DNA of 64,000 nt from Devosia sp. (GCF_024707125.1 NZ_JANQAH010000005.1:1-64000); one strand, 5' to 3'; shown: positions 1 to 9,533, counted from the first letter of the stretch. Translations and numbers: made by a program. Notes: generated by a model not told the origin, from the letters alone.

Positions 1-1296
1 CGACTTCGGCTTGGGCATACGAGCAAGCGGCTTCTTCAAGCAACCAATATTCGATGTCGAAGGCTTCCTGCTCGGGGAGGCCCTGGTATTCGCTGACGGT
101 CGAGGCGCCGCGCATCACGTTGATGGCGTTGACATAGAACTCGCCAGAAATGCGGGCAGTGGCCTTGTCCTTGGCGAAGGTCAGCATGCCCGACGCCGAG
201 GATCAGGTAAACGACGGCGTTCGGATCGCGCACGGCCGGCGAATTGTCGTGCTTGCAGCGTCGTAATAGGCACGGTAGTCGACGCGATAGGCGGCGATCT
301 GGGCATCAAGGCCAGCGATCACGGCATCAACGTCCCGGGTTGGCCGGGTTGAAGTCGATGACCAGCGGACGGATCTTGGTGCGCAGGAAGTGGTCGGGGC
401 AGGACGTGCCGAGCCGCCAGTGGGCGAGGAGTTCTTGGAATTGACGAATTCGAGGACGGCGTCGCTGTCGTCGAAATGGCCGAGCTTGTGGCTGTCTTCG
501 GAGATGAAGCCGCGGATTTTTGGCATCAGCTTGGCAGCGACGGCTCGACGGGCGTCGGCATCGAGCGACTGGGTAGCGGCGCCACCGAAGATGGTCTTGC
601 CAGCGGTTTCCTTTTCAAACCATTCGATGGCCTGATTGATGATGCCGATGGTGGTTTCGTAGCATTCCTTGGGGTGTCGCCCAGGTGAAGAGGCCGTGCG
701 ACTCGAGGATGAGACCCTTGGAGTTCGGGTTTTCTTCGCAGTACTTGCCAAGCCACAGGCCGAGTTCAAAACCCGGCTTCTTCCACGGAAGCCAGCCGAT
801 GGTGTCGCCAAAGATCTGCTTGGTCAGTTCCTTGGAATTCTTCGAGGCCGCGATGGCGATGATCGCGTCCGGGTGCATGTGGTCCACAAAGTTGTGGTTC
901 ACATAGGCATGGAGGTGGGGTGTCGATCGAAGCGGCGCGCGGGTTCAGGTTGAACGTCGCGTGGGGCAGGTAGCCCACCATCTCGTCTTCGAACTCAACG
1001 CCGCGATAGAGGCCCTTCAGGGCGCGCAGCTTGTCCATGTAGAGCGTCGAGAAGCCGTCGAGCTTGATCGAAGCGCTGTCGCCGCCCGAACCCTTGACCC
1101 AGAGGACTTCGACCATCTCGCCCGTAAGAGGGTCCTTCTGCATGATCTTGGAGGAGGTATTGCCGCCGCCATAGTTGGTGACGCGCTTGTCCGAGCCGAG
1201 CAGGTTCGAACGGTAGACCAGGCGCTCCGGCTCGGTCATGGACGCGGCTTTGGCGTCGTCCCACTTGTTTTCAAGGCGCTTGGGCGCGGTGGACAT
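1..1296 (-). CDS. rhaD: Bifunctional rhamnulose-1-phosphate aldolase/dehydrogenase, 5' part, with several frameshifts
   Basis: Class II aldolase domain that cleaves rhamnulose-1-phosphate; the full enzyme (about 700 residues) also carries a C-terminal short-chain dehydrogenase domain, which would lie beyond the window edge. The ATG at 1296 follows GGGAGG. The opening MSTAPKRLENKWDDAK, then RVTNYGGGNTSSK and KGSGGDSASIKLDGFSTL, is typical of this family. The later parts DTPLHAYVNHNFVDHMHPDA, ESHGLFTW, YETTIGIINQAIEW and HWRLGTSCPDHFLRTKIRPL lie in successive frames. About seven one-base indels are needed (near 915, 682, 675, 436, 345, 258 and 191), nearly all in G/C runs. Once corrected, the protein runs unbroken to base 1, which suggests sequence error rather than decay. 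Divergent from rhaR. Confidence 0.85.
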
Positions 1297-1373
1297 GGAA
1301 GTTCCTCCCGAAGGTTAGGCGAAGTGGAGATTTGGCCCGGACATGGCCATAGAACGATATACGCTGTCAATCA

Positions 1374-1417
1374 GAAACGATCAGGATTCATCATTCGTGC
1401 GCGCTTCTGACTGAAAC
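1374..1417. promoter_or_regulatory. Possible RhaR operator region between rhaD and rhaR
   Basis: The 185-base divergent intergenic region holds two GAAAC-containing repeats, CAGAAACGATCAGGATT (from 1372) and CTGAAACATGTCGATT (from 1411). DeoR-family repressors often bind repeated GAAA/TTTC motifs. The assignment is inferred from position and family only. Confidence 0.25.
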
Positions 1418-1481
1418 ATGTCGATTGCTGATTGACTCTGCGCGGAAAGAGTGAAAGCACTGCGTTCAGGGAGTATCAGCC

Positions 1482-2289
1482 TTGCACGAAACGGAACGCC
1501 ACCGCGTCATTCTATCCGCTGCACAATCGCACCCCGTGGTGACGGTGGCCGAATTGTGTGAAGTGACAGGCTCTTCCGAAGCCACGATCCGCCGGGACAT
1601 TGCCTCGCTCGACGAGCAGGGCAAGCTCCGCCGCGTGCGTGGCGGCGCCCGAGGCGATCAATCCTCCGGCGCAGGGCGGTCTCGTCGGTCGACCCTTCTC
1701 CGTCAACGAAACGATCAATATTGCTCAGAAGCGGGCAATTGCGCGCGCTGCTGCAGATTTGTGCAGCGATGGCGAGCCGATCATCATCAATGGCGGCACG
1801 ACGACCTATCAGATGGTGCACTTCCTGACCTCCAAGCGGGTCAGCGTGTTCACCAACAGCTTCGCCATCGCGGAGTATCTGATCCACAACTCGCGCAACC
1901 CCGTCGTCATTCCCGGTGGCACGGTCTATCGCGAGCAGAACGTCATCCTCTCGCCCTTTGGCGGGGTGGTGGCGAGCCACTTTTATGCCAAGCGCATGTT
2001 CATCGGCTGCCAGGGTATCGGCGCCCATGGGCTGATGGAGGCCGACCCGATGGTCGTGCAGTCCGAGCTTGGCCTGATCGGGCAGGCAGACGAACTGATC
2101 GTCCTCGCCGACTCCTCCAAATTCATGGGCCGCAGCAGTCTCATCCTCTGCGGGCTCGATAGAATTGCCGCTGTCATTACCGATAGCGGCATCCGCGACG
2201 AAGATCGTCAAATGCTGGAAACAGCAGGTGTGCGGCTCATCGTGGCGGACACGACTGCTCAGGCCGACCGTCAAAGTGCGGTGGCTTGA
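1482..2289 (+). CDS. rhaR: DeoR-family rhamnose operon repressor, one frameshift
   Basis: Transcriptional repressor of rhamnose genes. The TTG start at 1482 (MHETERHRVILSAAQ) is preceded by AGGGAG. An N-terminal DeoR helix-turn-helix (VTVAELCEVTGSSEATIRRD) is followed by a DeoRC sugar-phosphate-sensing domain (IIINGGTTTYQMVHFL, PGGTVYREQNVILSPF, LADSSKF). The two halves are in different frames: the frame changes near 1650, where GGCGCCCGAGG would read through as GGCGCCGAGG with one C fewer. Corrected length is about 268 residues, normal for the family and very close to what I recall of Rhizobium leguminosarum RhaR. Located directly upstream of rhaS, so probably autoregulatory on the operon. 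Confidence 0.87.
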
Positions 2290-2324
2290 GACATGAACGA
2301 CAGATCATCCAGGGAGGGACTCTT

Positions 2325-3311
2325 ATGAAACTGTTCAAACTGATGGCCGCGACGGCTGCTGCCGCCATTCTCCTCGCCGTGCCGGCCTATGCTCAGACCC
2401 GCATCGCGCTGGTCGTGAAATCGCTCGGCAACGGCTTCTTCGACGCCGCTGCCAAGGGTGCTGAAGAAGCTGCCAAGGAAATCGGCGACATCGAGCTGAT
2501 CTATACCGGTCCGACCGCTGCAACCGCCGAAGCCCAGATCGAAGTCGTCAACTCGCTGATCGCTCAGCAGGTCGACGCCATCGCCATCTCGGCCAATGAC
2601 CCGGATGCTCTCGTGCCGGTTCTGCAGCGCGCCCAGCAGCGCGGCATCAAGGTGATCTCGTGGGATTCGGGCGTTGCTCCCGAAGGCCGCCAGATCCACC
2701 TCAACCCGTCTGATATCGGCCTGATCGGCGAAACCATCATCAAGCTGGCTGCCGACTACCTGCCCGAAGGCGGCGACGTTGCCATTCTCTCGGCCGCTTC
2801 CACCGCGACCAACCAGAACGCCTGGATCGAAGCCGCCAAGGCTGTCATTCCGGAAAAGTTCCCGAATATCAACCTCGTCGCCACCGTTTACGGTGACGAC
2901 GACTCGGTGAAGTCGACCGAAGAAGCCCGCGGTCTGATCGCTGCCTATCCGAACCTCAAGGCCATCATCGCTCCGACTACCGTCGGCGTCGTTGCTGCGG
3001 CCCAGGTCGTGACCGACCAGAACCTGATCGGCAAGGTCAATGTCACCGGTCTGGCTCTGCCGTCCGAGTTCAAGCAGTTCATCGACAATGGTGCTTCGCA
3101 GGCTGTGGCTCTGTGGAACCCGATCGACCTCGGCTACTCGGCCGTCTACCTCGCCAAGGCTCTCGTTGACGGCCAGGAAGCTGCCCCCGGCGCGACCTTC
3201 TCGATCGGCAAGGTCGGCGAAGTGACCCTCGATGACAACAACGCGGCTGCCATGGCTGCCCCGTTCCAGTTCGACAAGAGCAACATCGAAGAATTCTCCA
3301 AGATCTACTGA
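2325..3311 (+). CDS. rhaS: Rhamnose ABC transporter, periplasmic substrate-binding protein
   Basis: Periplasmic binding protein of the CUT2 (ribose/rhamnose) class that delivers L-rhamnose to RhaPQT. The ATG at 2325 follows AGGGAGGG. The signal peptide MKLFKLMAATAAAAILLAVPAYAQ ends at AYAQ (residues 1-23), then comes the type I periplasmic fold (TRIALVVKSLGNGFFDAAAK, AISANDPDALVPVLQRAQ, VISWDSG). It is 328 residues, typical length. First structural gene of the rhaSTPQ-mutarotase run. It is separated from rhaT by 154 bases holding a strong GC hairpin and a REP-like element, a common arrangement for making the binding protein in excess over the membrane components. Confidence 0.92.
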   Translation: MKLFKLMAATAAAAILLAVPAYAQTRIALVVKSLGNGFFDAAAKGAEEAAKEIGDIELIYTGPTAATAEAQIEVVNSLIAQQVDAIAISANDPDALVPVLQRAQQRGIKVISWDSGVAPEGRQIHLNPSDIGLIGETIIKLAADYLPEGGDVAILSAASTATNQNAWIEAAKAVIPEKFPNINLVATVYGDDDSVKSTEEARGLIAAYPNLKAIIAPTTVGVVAAAQVVTDQNLIGKVNVTGLALPSEFKQFIDNGASQAVALWNPIDLGYSAVYLAKALVDGQEAAPGATFSIGKVGEVTLDDNNAAAMAAPFQFDKSNIEEFSKIY

Positions 3312-3319
3312 TCTTTTTC

Positions 3320-3343
3320 GGCCCGGCGCTTCGGTGCCGGGCC
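3320..3343 (+). terminator. GC hairpin after rhaS
   Basis: GGCCCGGC (3320-3327) and GCCGGGCC (3336-3343) form a perfect 8-bp stem 9 bases after the rhaS stop. No T tract follows. It may stabilise the rhaS message or attenuate read-through into rhaT. Confidence 0.55.
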
Positions 3344-3357
3344 ACCCCAAACCACGG

Positions 3358-3423
3358 CGTCATTCCCGCGAAAGCGGGAATCTCTTTTTCGGCAATGAGA
3401 TTCCCGCTTTCGCGGGAATGACG
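3358..3423. repeat. REP-like palindromic element, family A
   Basis: Two 27-base arms (3358-3384 and 3397-3423) are perfect reverse complements around a 12-base centre. Each arm also contains its own small palindrome, TTCCCGCGAAAGCGGGAA. The same element recurs at 12357, 33037 and 51296. Confidence 0.9.
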
Positions 3424-3465
3424 TGGTGATTGATGCCGCTGCCGGCGGTCAAGGACACACGCGCA

Positions 3466-4971
3466 ATGACAGAACCCATCCTGACCCTGACGGGCATATC
3501 CAAGAGCTTTCCCGGCGTAAGGGCGCTGCACAATGTGTCGCTCGAACTCTTTCCCGGGCAAGTGACGGCGCTGATCGGCGAGAACGGCGCGGGCAAGTCG
3601 ACGCTGGTCAAAACCATGACCGGCATCTACCAGCCCGACGAAGGCGAAATTCGTGTCAAAGGGCAGGTCGTGACCCTGCCGACGGCGATTTCGGCGACCC
3701 ATGCCGGCATCACCGCCATCCATCAGGAAACGGTTCTGTTCGACGAGCTTTCGGTGGCCGAGAATATCTATCTCGGGCATGCGCCGCGCAATCGCTTCGG
3801 CATGATCGACTGGAAGACCATGAAAAACGAGGCGCAGAAGACGCTCGATTCCATGGCCGCAGGGATTGATGCCGGCACACCGCTCAAGGAACTGGGCATC
3901 GCCAAGAAGCACCTCGTGGCTGTGGCCCGGGCGTTGAGTGTCGACGCGCAGGTCGTGATCATGGACGAGCCGACCGCCGCGTTGAGCCAGAAGGAAATCG
4001 AGGAGCTTTACGTGCTCGTCGAACTCCTCAAGGCGGATGGCAAGGCTATCCTCTTCATCTCGCACAAGTTCGACGAAATCTACCGCATCTGCGACCGCTT
4101 CACCGTGTTCCGCGATGGCGAAATGGTGGGCAAGGGTTTCATCAAGGAGACCCCGGAGAACGAGATCGTCAAGCTCATGGTCGGCCGTTCGGTGGACCAC
4201 ATCTTCCCCGCACGCACCGCCACGATTGGCGAGACCGTGCTTGAGGTGAAGGGGCTGAGCCACCCGACCGAATTCGAGGATATTTCCTTCGAGGTCCGCA
4301 AGGGCGAGATCCTGGGCTTTTACGGCCTTGTGGGCGCCGGACGCTCCGAGGTCATGCAGGCTGTGTTCGGCATGACGCAGATTGCTTCGGGCACGATGGT
4401 GCTCGGCGGCCAGACGATCGCGCCGAAATCTGCAGCGGATGCGGTCGAGGCGGGCATCGTCTATGTGCCGGAAGAGCGCGGCAAGCAGGGTGTCATCACC
4501 GGCGAGCCGATCTTCAAGAACGTATCGCTGCCGAGCATCGACAAGACCAGCGCCAGGGGCTTTATCCGCATGGCGGAAGAGTTCGCGCTGGCGCGGACCT
4601 ATACCGAACGGCTTGATCTCCGCGCTTCGTCGCTGAGCCAGAACGTCTCCACCCTGTCGGGCGGCAATCAGCAGAAGGTCGTCATCGCCAAGTGGCTGGC
4701 AACGCTGCCCAAGGTCATCATTCTCGATGAGCCGACCAAGGGCATCGACATCGGTTCGAAAGCGGCGGTGCATGAATTCATGGGCGAGCTCGTCTCCCAG
4801 GGCCTGAGCGTCATCATGGTCTCGTCCGAACTGCCGGAAATTTTGGGCATGAGCGACCGTGTGGTCGTCATGCGCGAAGGGCACATCATCGAGACCCTCG
4901 AAAACAAGAATCTGCAGCCCGAGACGCTGGTGCGTCTGGCGGCTGGTATTGCCAAGGAGAAGGCGGCATGA
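3466..4971 (+). CDS. rhaT: Rhamnose ABC transporter, ATP-binding protein
   Basis: Double ATPase that powers rhamnose import through RhaP and RhaQ. The ATG at 3466 (MTEPILTLTGISKSFPG) is chosen because homology starts there and AAGG lies upstream. The first nucleotide-binding domain (residues about 5-235) has Walker A GENGAGKS and Walker B VIMDEPTAA, but its signature is degenerate (LGIAKKHLVAVARAL). The second (about 255-495) has a degenerate Walker A (GLVGAGRSE), signature LSGGNQQK and Walker B IILDEPTKG. This asymmetry is normal for sugar ABC ATPases of the RbsA/MglA type. 501 residues. The stop overlaps the rhaP start (ATGA), so the two are translationally coupled. Unrelated to the E. coli RhaT proton symporter. 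Confidence 0.92.
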   Translation: MTEPILTLTGISKSFPGVRALHNVSLELFPGQVTALIGENGAGKSTLVKTMTGIYQPDEGEIRVKGQVVTLPTAISATHAGITAIHQETVLFDELSVAENIYLGHAPRNRFGMIDWKTMKNEAQKTLDSMAAGIDAGTPLKELGIAKKHLVAVARALSVDAQVVIMDEPTAALSQKEIEELYVLVELLKADGKAILFISHKFDEIYRICDRFTVFRDGEMVGKGFIKETPENEIVKLMVGRSVDHIFPARTATIGETVLEVKGLSHPTEFEDISFEVRKGEILGFYGLVGAGRSEVMQAVFGMTQIASGTMVLGGQTIAPKSAADAVEAGIVYVPEERGKQGVITGEPIFKNVSLPSIDKTSARGFIRMAEEFALARTYTERLDLRASSLSQNVSTLSGGNQQKVVIAKWLATLPKVIILDEPTKGIDIGSKAAVHEFMGELVSQGLSVIMVSSELPEILGMSDRVVVMREGHIIETLENKNLQPETLVRLAAGIAKEKAA

Positions 4972-5945
4972 ACCGGCTTCTGAAAACCCGTGAACTCTGG
5001 CTGGCGCTCGGCATTCTCGCCGTTATCGTGCTGGTGACGCTGCGCTTCCCGCGCTTCTCGCAGCCGGGCAACCTGCTCACCATTTTCAACGACACGTCCA
5101 TTCTGATGATGCTGGCGCTTGGGCAGATGGCCGTCATCCTGACGCGCTCTATCGACCTTTCGATGGCGTCTAACCTGGCGCTGACGGGCATGATTGTCGC
5201 CATGATCAATGCCGCAGCACCCGGTGTGCCGATTCCGCTGCTGATTGCCGGCTCGGTGGTGATCGGCTCGGCATTGGGTGCGTTCAACGGCATTCTCGTC
5301 TGGAAGCTCGATATTCCGCCGATCGTTGTCACCCTCGGCACGCTGACCATTTTCCGTGGTCTCGTTTTCGTCATCTCGGGCGGTGCCTGGGTCAACGCGG
5401 CGCAGATGAGCCAGGAGTTCATCCAGCTCCAGCGCGGCACCTTCATTGGCCTGCCGATCCTGAGCTGGTTCGCCATTGTTGTTGCAACGCTCGTCTATCT
5501 CCTGATGACGCGCACCGCGGCCGGACGCGCCTTCTATGCCATCGGCGTCAATCCGACGGCGGCGGTCTACACCGGCATCAATGTGGGCCGCACCAAATTC
5601 CTGGCCTTCGTTCTGGCCGGGGCCATTGCCGGTCTTTGCGGTTATCTCTGGATTTCGCGCTACGTGATCGCCTCGGTGGAAGTCGCCGGTGGCTATGAAC
5701 TGACCATCGTTGCTGCCTGCGTTATCGGCGGCGTGTCGATTGCCGGCGGTATCGGCACTGTGGCGGGGGCGCTGCTCGGCGCGCTGTTCCTCGGCGTCGT
5801 CAACAATGCCCTGCCGGTGATTGGCGTGTCGCCCTTCTGGCAGATGGCCATTTCCGGCGCCGCCATCCTGATCGCCGTGGTGCTCAATGGCCGCAGCGAA
5901 CGGACCAAGGGCCGCATTATCTTGAAGAAGGCAGAAGCCGCATGA
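4968..5945 (+). CDS. rhaP: Rhamnose ABC transporter permease 1
   Basis: Inner-membrane permease of the BPD_transp_2 (ribose-type) family, 325 residues. Many hydrophobic segments are seen (for example LALGILAVIVLVTL near residue 11). The family stretches LALGQMAVILTRSIDLSMAS and PIVVTLGTLTIFRGLVF are present, with the cytoplasmic coupling loop around ATPase-contacting GRAFYAIGVNPTAA. It starts in the ATGA overlap with rhaT and ends in an ATGA overlap with rhaQ. It pairs with RhaQ to form the translocation pore. Confidence 0.9.
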   Translation: MNRLLKTRELWLALGILAVIVLVTLRFPRFSQPGNLLTIFNDTSILMMLALGQMAVILTRSIDLSMASNLALTGMIVAMINAAAPGVPIPLLIAGSVVIGSALGAFNGILVWKLDIPPIVVTLGTLTIFRGLVFVISGGAWVNAAQMSQEFIQLQRGTFIGLPILSWFAIVVATLVYLLMTRTAAGRAFYAIGVNPTAAVYTGINVGRTKFLAFVLAGAIAGLCGYLWISRYVIASVEVAGGYELTIVAACVIGGVSIAGGIGTVAGALLGALFLGVVNNALPVIGVSPFWQMAISGAAILIAVVLNGRSERTKGRIILKKAEAA

Positions 5946-6943
5946 CCGATACGACCGCAACCGGCCGCCATCTTCCCGATCGGCTCGACAATCCCGTCAA
6001 ATCCGCCGTCCTGAGCTGGGAGAGCCTGCTGGTTCTCGTGGCCCTGGCTATCTTCATCGCCAATTCCTTCGCCTCGCCCTACTTCCTCAATGAGTGGAGC
6101 CTGAGCGACATGACGTTCAACTTCACCGAGAAGGCGCTGATTGCGCTGGCGATGGCGCTGGTCATTATCACGGGTGAGATCGATCTGTCGGTCGCTTCGA
6201 TCATCGCGCTGGCTTCGACCATGATGGGTCTGGCACTGCAGGCGGGGGCGGATACGCCCGTGCTTGTGGCCGTGGGGATCGGCGTCGGGGTGCTCTGTGG
6301 CGCCTTTAATGGCTTCCTCATCACCGGGCTAAAACTGCCCTCGATCGTCGTCACCATCGGTACGATGAGTCTCTTCCGCGGCATTGCCTATATCGTCCTC
6401 GGCGACCAGAGCTTTAAGGGCTACCCCGCGAGCTTTTCGTGGTTCGGCCAGGGCTACGTGTTCTGGGTGATCTCGTTCGAACTGGTGCTGTTCCTCGTCT
6501 GTGCGTTCATTTTCTATGTCGTGCTGCACCACACCAATTTCGGTCGCCGCGTCTTTGCCATCGGCAATAACGCGACCGCTGCGCGCTTCTCGGGTGTGCG
6601 CGTCGATCGCATCAAGTTCGTGCTGTTCTGCCTGACCGGGTTGATGAGCGGCATCGCTGCGGTGCTGTTGACGGCGCGTCTGGGTTCGACCCGCCCGTCG
6701 ATCGCCGAGGGCTTTGAGCTTGAAGCGGTGACCATGGTGGTTCTGGGCGGCGTGTCGATCCTTGGCGGCTCCGGCACTATCATAGGCGTCGTGCTGGCCG
6801 CACTGATCATGGGTCTTGTGACCTTCGGGCTGGGCCTGCTCAACGTGCCTGGGATCGTGATGTCGATCTTCATCGGTTCGCTGCTGATCGTCGTGATCGC
6901 GCTGCCGATCCTGTTCCGCATGTGGAGGCAAAGAAAAGCATGA
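5942..6943 (+). CDS. rhaQ: Rhamnose ABC transporter permease 2
   Basis: Second ribose-type ABC permease, 333 residues, paralogous to RhaP. Core motifs are [40 protein letters not shown] and [19 protein letters not shown], with at least eight hydrophobic spans. Both ends overlap neighbours by ATGA (rhaP upstream, mutarotase downstream), so the transporter and the mutarotase are one translationally coupled unit. Alternating -P and -Q permeases are the standard heterodimeric arrangement of rhizobial rhamnose transporters. Confidence 0.9.
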   Translation: MTDTTATGRHLPDRLDNPVKSAVLSWESLLVLVALAIFIANSFASPYFLNEWSLSDMTFNFTEKALIALAMALVIITGEIDLSVASIIALASTMMGLALQAGADTPVLVAVGIGVGVLCGAFNGFLITGLKLPSIVVTIGTMSLFRGIAYIVLGDQSFKGYPASFSWFGQGYVFWVISFELVLFLVCAFIFYVVLHHTNFGRRVFAIGNNATAARFSGVRVDRIKFVLFCLTGLMSGIAAVLLTARLGSTRPSIAEGFELEAVTMVVLGGVSILGGSGTIIGVVLAALIMGLVTFGLGLLNVPGIVMSIFIGSLLIVVIALPILFRMWRQRKA

Positions 6944-7272
6944 TCACCGACGACGGCTACGAAAAGCACGCCTTCAAGATGCATCTCAATCCCGGCATGA
7001 CGGCCGAATACAAGAAGCGTCATGACGAGATTTTTCCCGAGCTAGTCGATCTGCTGCACGACGCCGGGGTGAAGGACTATTCCATTCACCTCGACGAAGA
7101 GACCAACACGCTGTTCGGCGTGCTCTGGCGCCGCAAGGATCACACGATGGGTGATCTGCCGAACACGGACGTCATGAAGCGCTGGTGGGCCCATATGGCC
7201 GACATCATGGCCACCAATGAGAAGAACGAGCCGATCTCGGTGGATCTGCTGCCGGTGTTTTGGATGAAATGA
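6940..7272 (+). CDS. rhaM: L-rhamnose mutarotase
   Basis: Interconverts alpha and beta anomers of L-rhamnose before catabolism; this family is also named rhaU in rhizobial operons. 110 residues, matching the small dimeric ferredoxin-like fold of the family ([14 protein letters not shown] [38 protein letters not shown] at the end). The ATG at 6940 overlaps the rhaQ stop by four bases and is preferred over an in-frame ATG at 6922. Last gene of the operon: a hairpin follows and the next gene faces it. Rhizobial operons usually carry a rhamnulokinase after this gene; it is absent here and may lie to the left of base 1. Confidence 0.9.
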   Translation: MITDDGYEKHAFKMHLNPGMTAEYKKRHDEIFPELVDLLHDAGVKDYSIHLDEETNTLFGVLWRRKDHTMGDLPNTDVMKRWWAHMADIMATNEKNEPISVDLLPVFWMK

Positions 7273-7297
7273 AGAAAAGGCCCCATTGGGGGCCTTT
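7271..7297. terminator. Bidirectional terminator between rhaM and the DUF3422 gene
   Basis: AAAGGCCCC (7276-7284) pairs with GGGGCCTTT (7289-7297) around a 4-base loop. It lies between two converging genes. On the minus strand it is followed by a T-rich stretch (TTCTTC), on the plus strand by only TTT inside the stem. Confidence 0.75.
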
Positions 7298-7303
7298 GCC
7301 GCT

Positions 7304-8575
7304 TTAGTGCATCCCAGCCGGCGTATGTGCCCGGCGCACGGCGCGGGCCATGAGCCAGACAGCCAGGACCACGAAGGGCGCTGCGATGGACAGCGTCATG
7401 GTCTTTTCCCAATGCAGTTCTTCCAATGGTCCCGCGAGCAGATAGCTCAGGATGCCGAGGAGATAGTAGCTGATGGCGATGGTTGAGAGACCCTCCACCG
7501 TCCGCTGCAGCAGGAACTGGCTGCGCGCCGTATGCGCGATGCTGTCGAGCACGGCGGCGTTCTGCACCTGCATATCGACCCCGATCCGCACATCGAGCAG
7601 GCCAATGGCGCGCTCGATCTTGTCCGAGACAACGGCGAGACGCTTTTCCATGGCGGCGCAGGTGGCAAGGCCCGGATCGACGCGATTGCCGATATAGTGC
7701 GTCAGCGTCGAGCCGCGGGCGGTCGAGTTTTCACGCAGATTGGCGAGGCGCATGCGCAGGATTTCGCCATAGGCCTGGCCGGCGGCAAAGCGATAGCCGA
7801 GACGTTCCGACAACTGGCCCGAGCGCACCGACATGGTGTGGAGCGCGCCGAGCGACTGCTGTACGGCAGCGGGCGTCGTGGCAGCGGAAAGGCTTTCGAC
7901 GAGCGCAGTCAGATCGAGTTCGATGCTGCGCAGGTCGCCCGCGACTTCTCGCGCCAGCGGCAGGCCGAGGAGGGCCATGGTGCGGTAGGTTTCGACTTCG
8001 AGCAGGCGCCGGACGACGATGGAGCGGCGGAGCGTGGTGAGGCGGCCGGCGGCGAGTTCGAAGCGGGTGAAGCGGTCGGCATCGGGCACGAAATCGGTCG
8101 CCACCTGGCCATTGCCGTTCTCGATATCGGCAAGGCAGAGGCTCGGGAGGTTGAAGCCGGGCACCAGCTTGTCAGGCACGGTGCCATCGGCCGTAACGTC
8201 GATGCGCATGGCGCCGATGAGCTGAGCTTCGGCGAGCGCGGCAAAGCCGATGTCGTCGGGCCAGTTTTCCCAATCGTCGAGGTCGCTGCGCCAGGTGAGG
8301 GTGACGAATTCGGTGTGGAATTCCCAGGTGACGTGGTGGCCCGGCGTCTCAAAACTGTATTGACGGCTGGCCAGCGTCGGAACGGGATGGCCCGCTTCGA
8401 TGCAGAATGCTTCGAAGGCATGGAAAACGCGCATCATGGCGCCGGAGACGGCGGGCATGACGAAGACGAGGCGACGGAGGCGGCAGGCTTCGGGCACGAT
8501 CTCGACCGGGCGCGCATGCACCTCGGCCATGATGGCTTGCCGATAGGGGTGGTCGACAGGGAGCGGCGCGGCCAT
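7304..8575 (-). CDS. DUF3422 family membrane-anchored protein
   Basis: Conserved proteobacterial protein of unknown function, 423 residues from the ATG at 8575 (MAAPLPVDHPYRQAIMAEVH), which has AGAGG upstream; a GTG at 8620 would add 15 residues. The family stretch AEVHARPVEIV is seen at the N-terminus, followed by a mostly soluble region with an extended helical part (EMEKRLAVVSDKIERAIGL-like). Two C-terminal transmembrane helices (ISYYLLGILSYLLAGPL and LSIAAPFVVLAVWLMARAV) put the bulk in the cytoplasm. Monocistronic, sharing a terminator with the rhamnose operon. Confidence 0.8.
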   Translation of the reverse strand: MAAPLPVDHPYRQAIMAEVHARPVEIVPEACRLRRLVFVMPAVSGAMMRVFHAFEAFCIEAGHPVPTLASRQYSFETPGHHVTWEFHTEFVTLTWRSDLDDWENWPDDIGFAALAEAQLIGAMRIDVTADGTVPDKLVPGFNLPSLCLADIENGNGQVATDFVPDADRFTRFELAAGRLTTLRRSIVVRRLLEVETYRTMALLGLPLAREVAGDLRSIELDLTALVESLSAATTPAAVQQSLGALHTMSVRSGQLSERLGYRFAAGQAYGEILRMRLANLRENSTARGSTLTHYIGNRVDPGLATCAAMEKRLAVVSDKIERAIGLLDVRIGVDMQVQNAAVLDSIAHTARSQFLLQRTVEGLSTIAISYYLLGILSYLLAGPLEELHWEKTMTLSIAAPFVVLAVWLMARAVRRAHTPAGMH

Positions 8576-8669
8576 GGGAACCTCTGGGAGCTTTTCTGGC
8601 TCCCATTGGTGGCGCGCCACCCCGATTTGACAATGAGACGTTAGCGCACGCTACTTTGGTCGAAGGGCT

Positions 8670-9533
8670 CTACTTGGCCACCTCGCTGCGCCAGCTGTAT
8701 TGGGGCGAATAGCCGAGGAGGCGTTTGGCCTTTTCGATCGACAGCAGCGTGCCATTGGTGGGGATATTGCCCTTCTGCGGCACGTCGGGGAAAACCTCGG
8801 CGAGCAGCGAAATGTTGGACCGGGTCATGACCGAGTCGGCATTGGCGATGATGAAGGCCTCAAATCCCTTGAAATCGGCCTGGATGGACCGGCGCACGGC
8901 CTGGGCGCCGTCGCGGGCGTCGATATAGGCCCAAAGATTCCATTTGCGGCTGCGCGGGTCGCTGTCGAATTTGGGGAAGGCGGCGTAGTCCTCGGGATAC
9001 ATGACATTGGAGAAGCGCAGGGCCACCATGCGCAGTTCCGGATCCCAGCGGCAGAATTGGGCGGCCATGGTCTCGTCGAGCAGCTTTCCCAGCGAATAGG
9101 CGCTTTCCGGGCGCGGGAAATACTCCTCGTCGACCGGCGCATAGGGCGGGGGCGTGTCGAAAGGCAGGCCGAGCACGGTTTCGCTCGAGGCGAAGACGAC
9201 GTTCTTGATCTTGGCGAGGCGCGTGGCCTCGAAGACGTTGTAGGTCGTCGTCACATTGTTCGCAAAAGTCTTGGCATTGGCGGCAAGGCCCGGCGCGGGA
9301 ATGGCGGCGAGGTGCACCACGGCATCGAAGGGCCCGCCGCGCTCATCGACACCGCCGAGAATGGCTGATGCGACCTCGCCGAAATTGGTGAGATCGATCC
9401 TGACCGAGCGGCAGATCGGTTCGGAAAGCGCCTGCTGGTCGATGTTGAGCACATCGTAGCCATGGGTCACGAGATCGCGCAGCACGGCACGGCCAAGCTT
9501 GCCGCTGCCACCGGTCACCAGCACCTTTTTCAT
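8670..9533 (-). CDS. NAD(P)-dependent epimerase/dehydratase (extended SDR)
   Basis: Extended short-chain dehydrogenase, 287 residues. The ATG at 9533 follows AGGAGG with 5-base spacing. The Rossmann cofactor motif VTGGSGKLGRAV (a GxxGxxG pattern) is at residues about 5-16. The active-site Ser (FASSETVLG, about 115) and YxxxK (YSLGK, about 150) are visible. Substrate is not evident; relatives act on nucleotide-sugars or uronates. It stands alone, with a 235-base gap to the next gene on the other strand. Confidence 0.8.
   Translation of the reverse strand: MKKVLVTGGSGKLGRAVLRDLVTHGYDVLNIDQQALSEPICRSVRIDLTNFGEVASAILGGVDERGGPFDAVVHLAAIPAPGLAANAKTFANNVTTTYNVFEATRLAKIKNVVFASSETVLGLPFDTPPPYAPVDEEYFPRPESAYSLGKLLDETMAAQFCRWDPELRMVALRFSNVMYPEDYAAFPKFDSDPRSRKWNLWAYIDARDGAQAVRRSIQADFKGFEAFIIANADSVMTRSNISLLAEVFPDVPQKGNIPTNGTLLSIEKAKRLLGYSPQYSWRSEVAK

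Noticed and set aside
3079..4884. 601-codon minus-strand frame opposite rhaS and rhaT
   Set aside because: Spans two plus-strand genes and the intergenic repeat; Arg/His/Asp-rich translation typical of a shadow frame.
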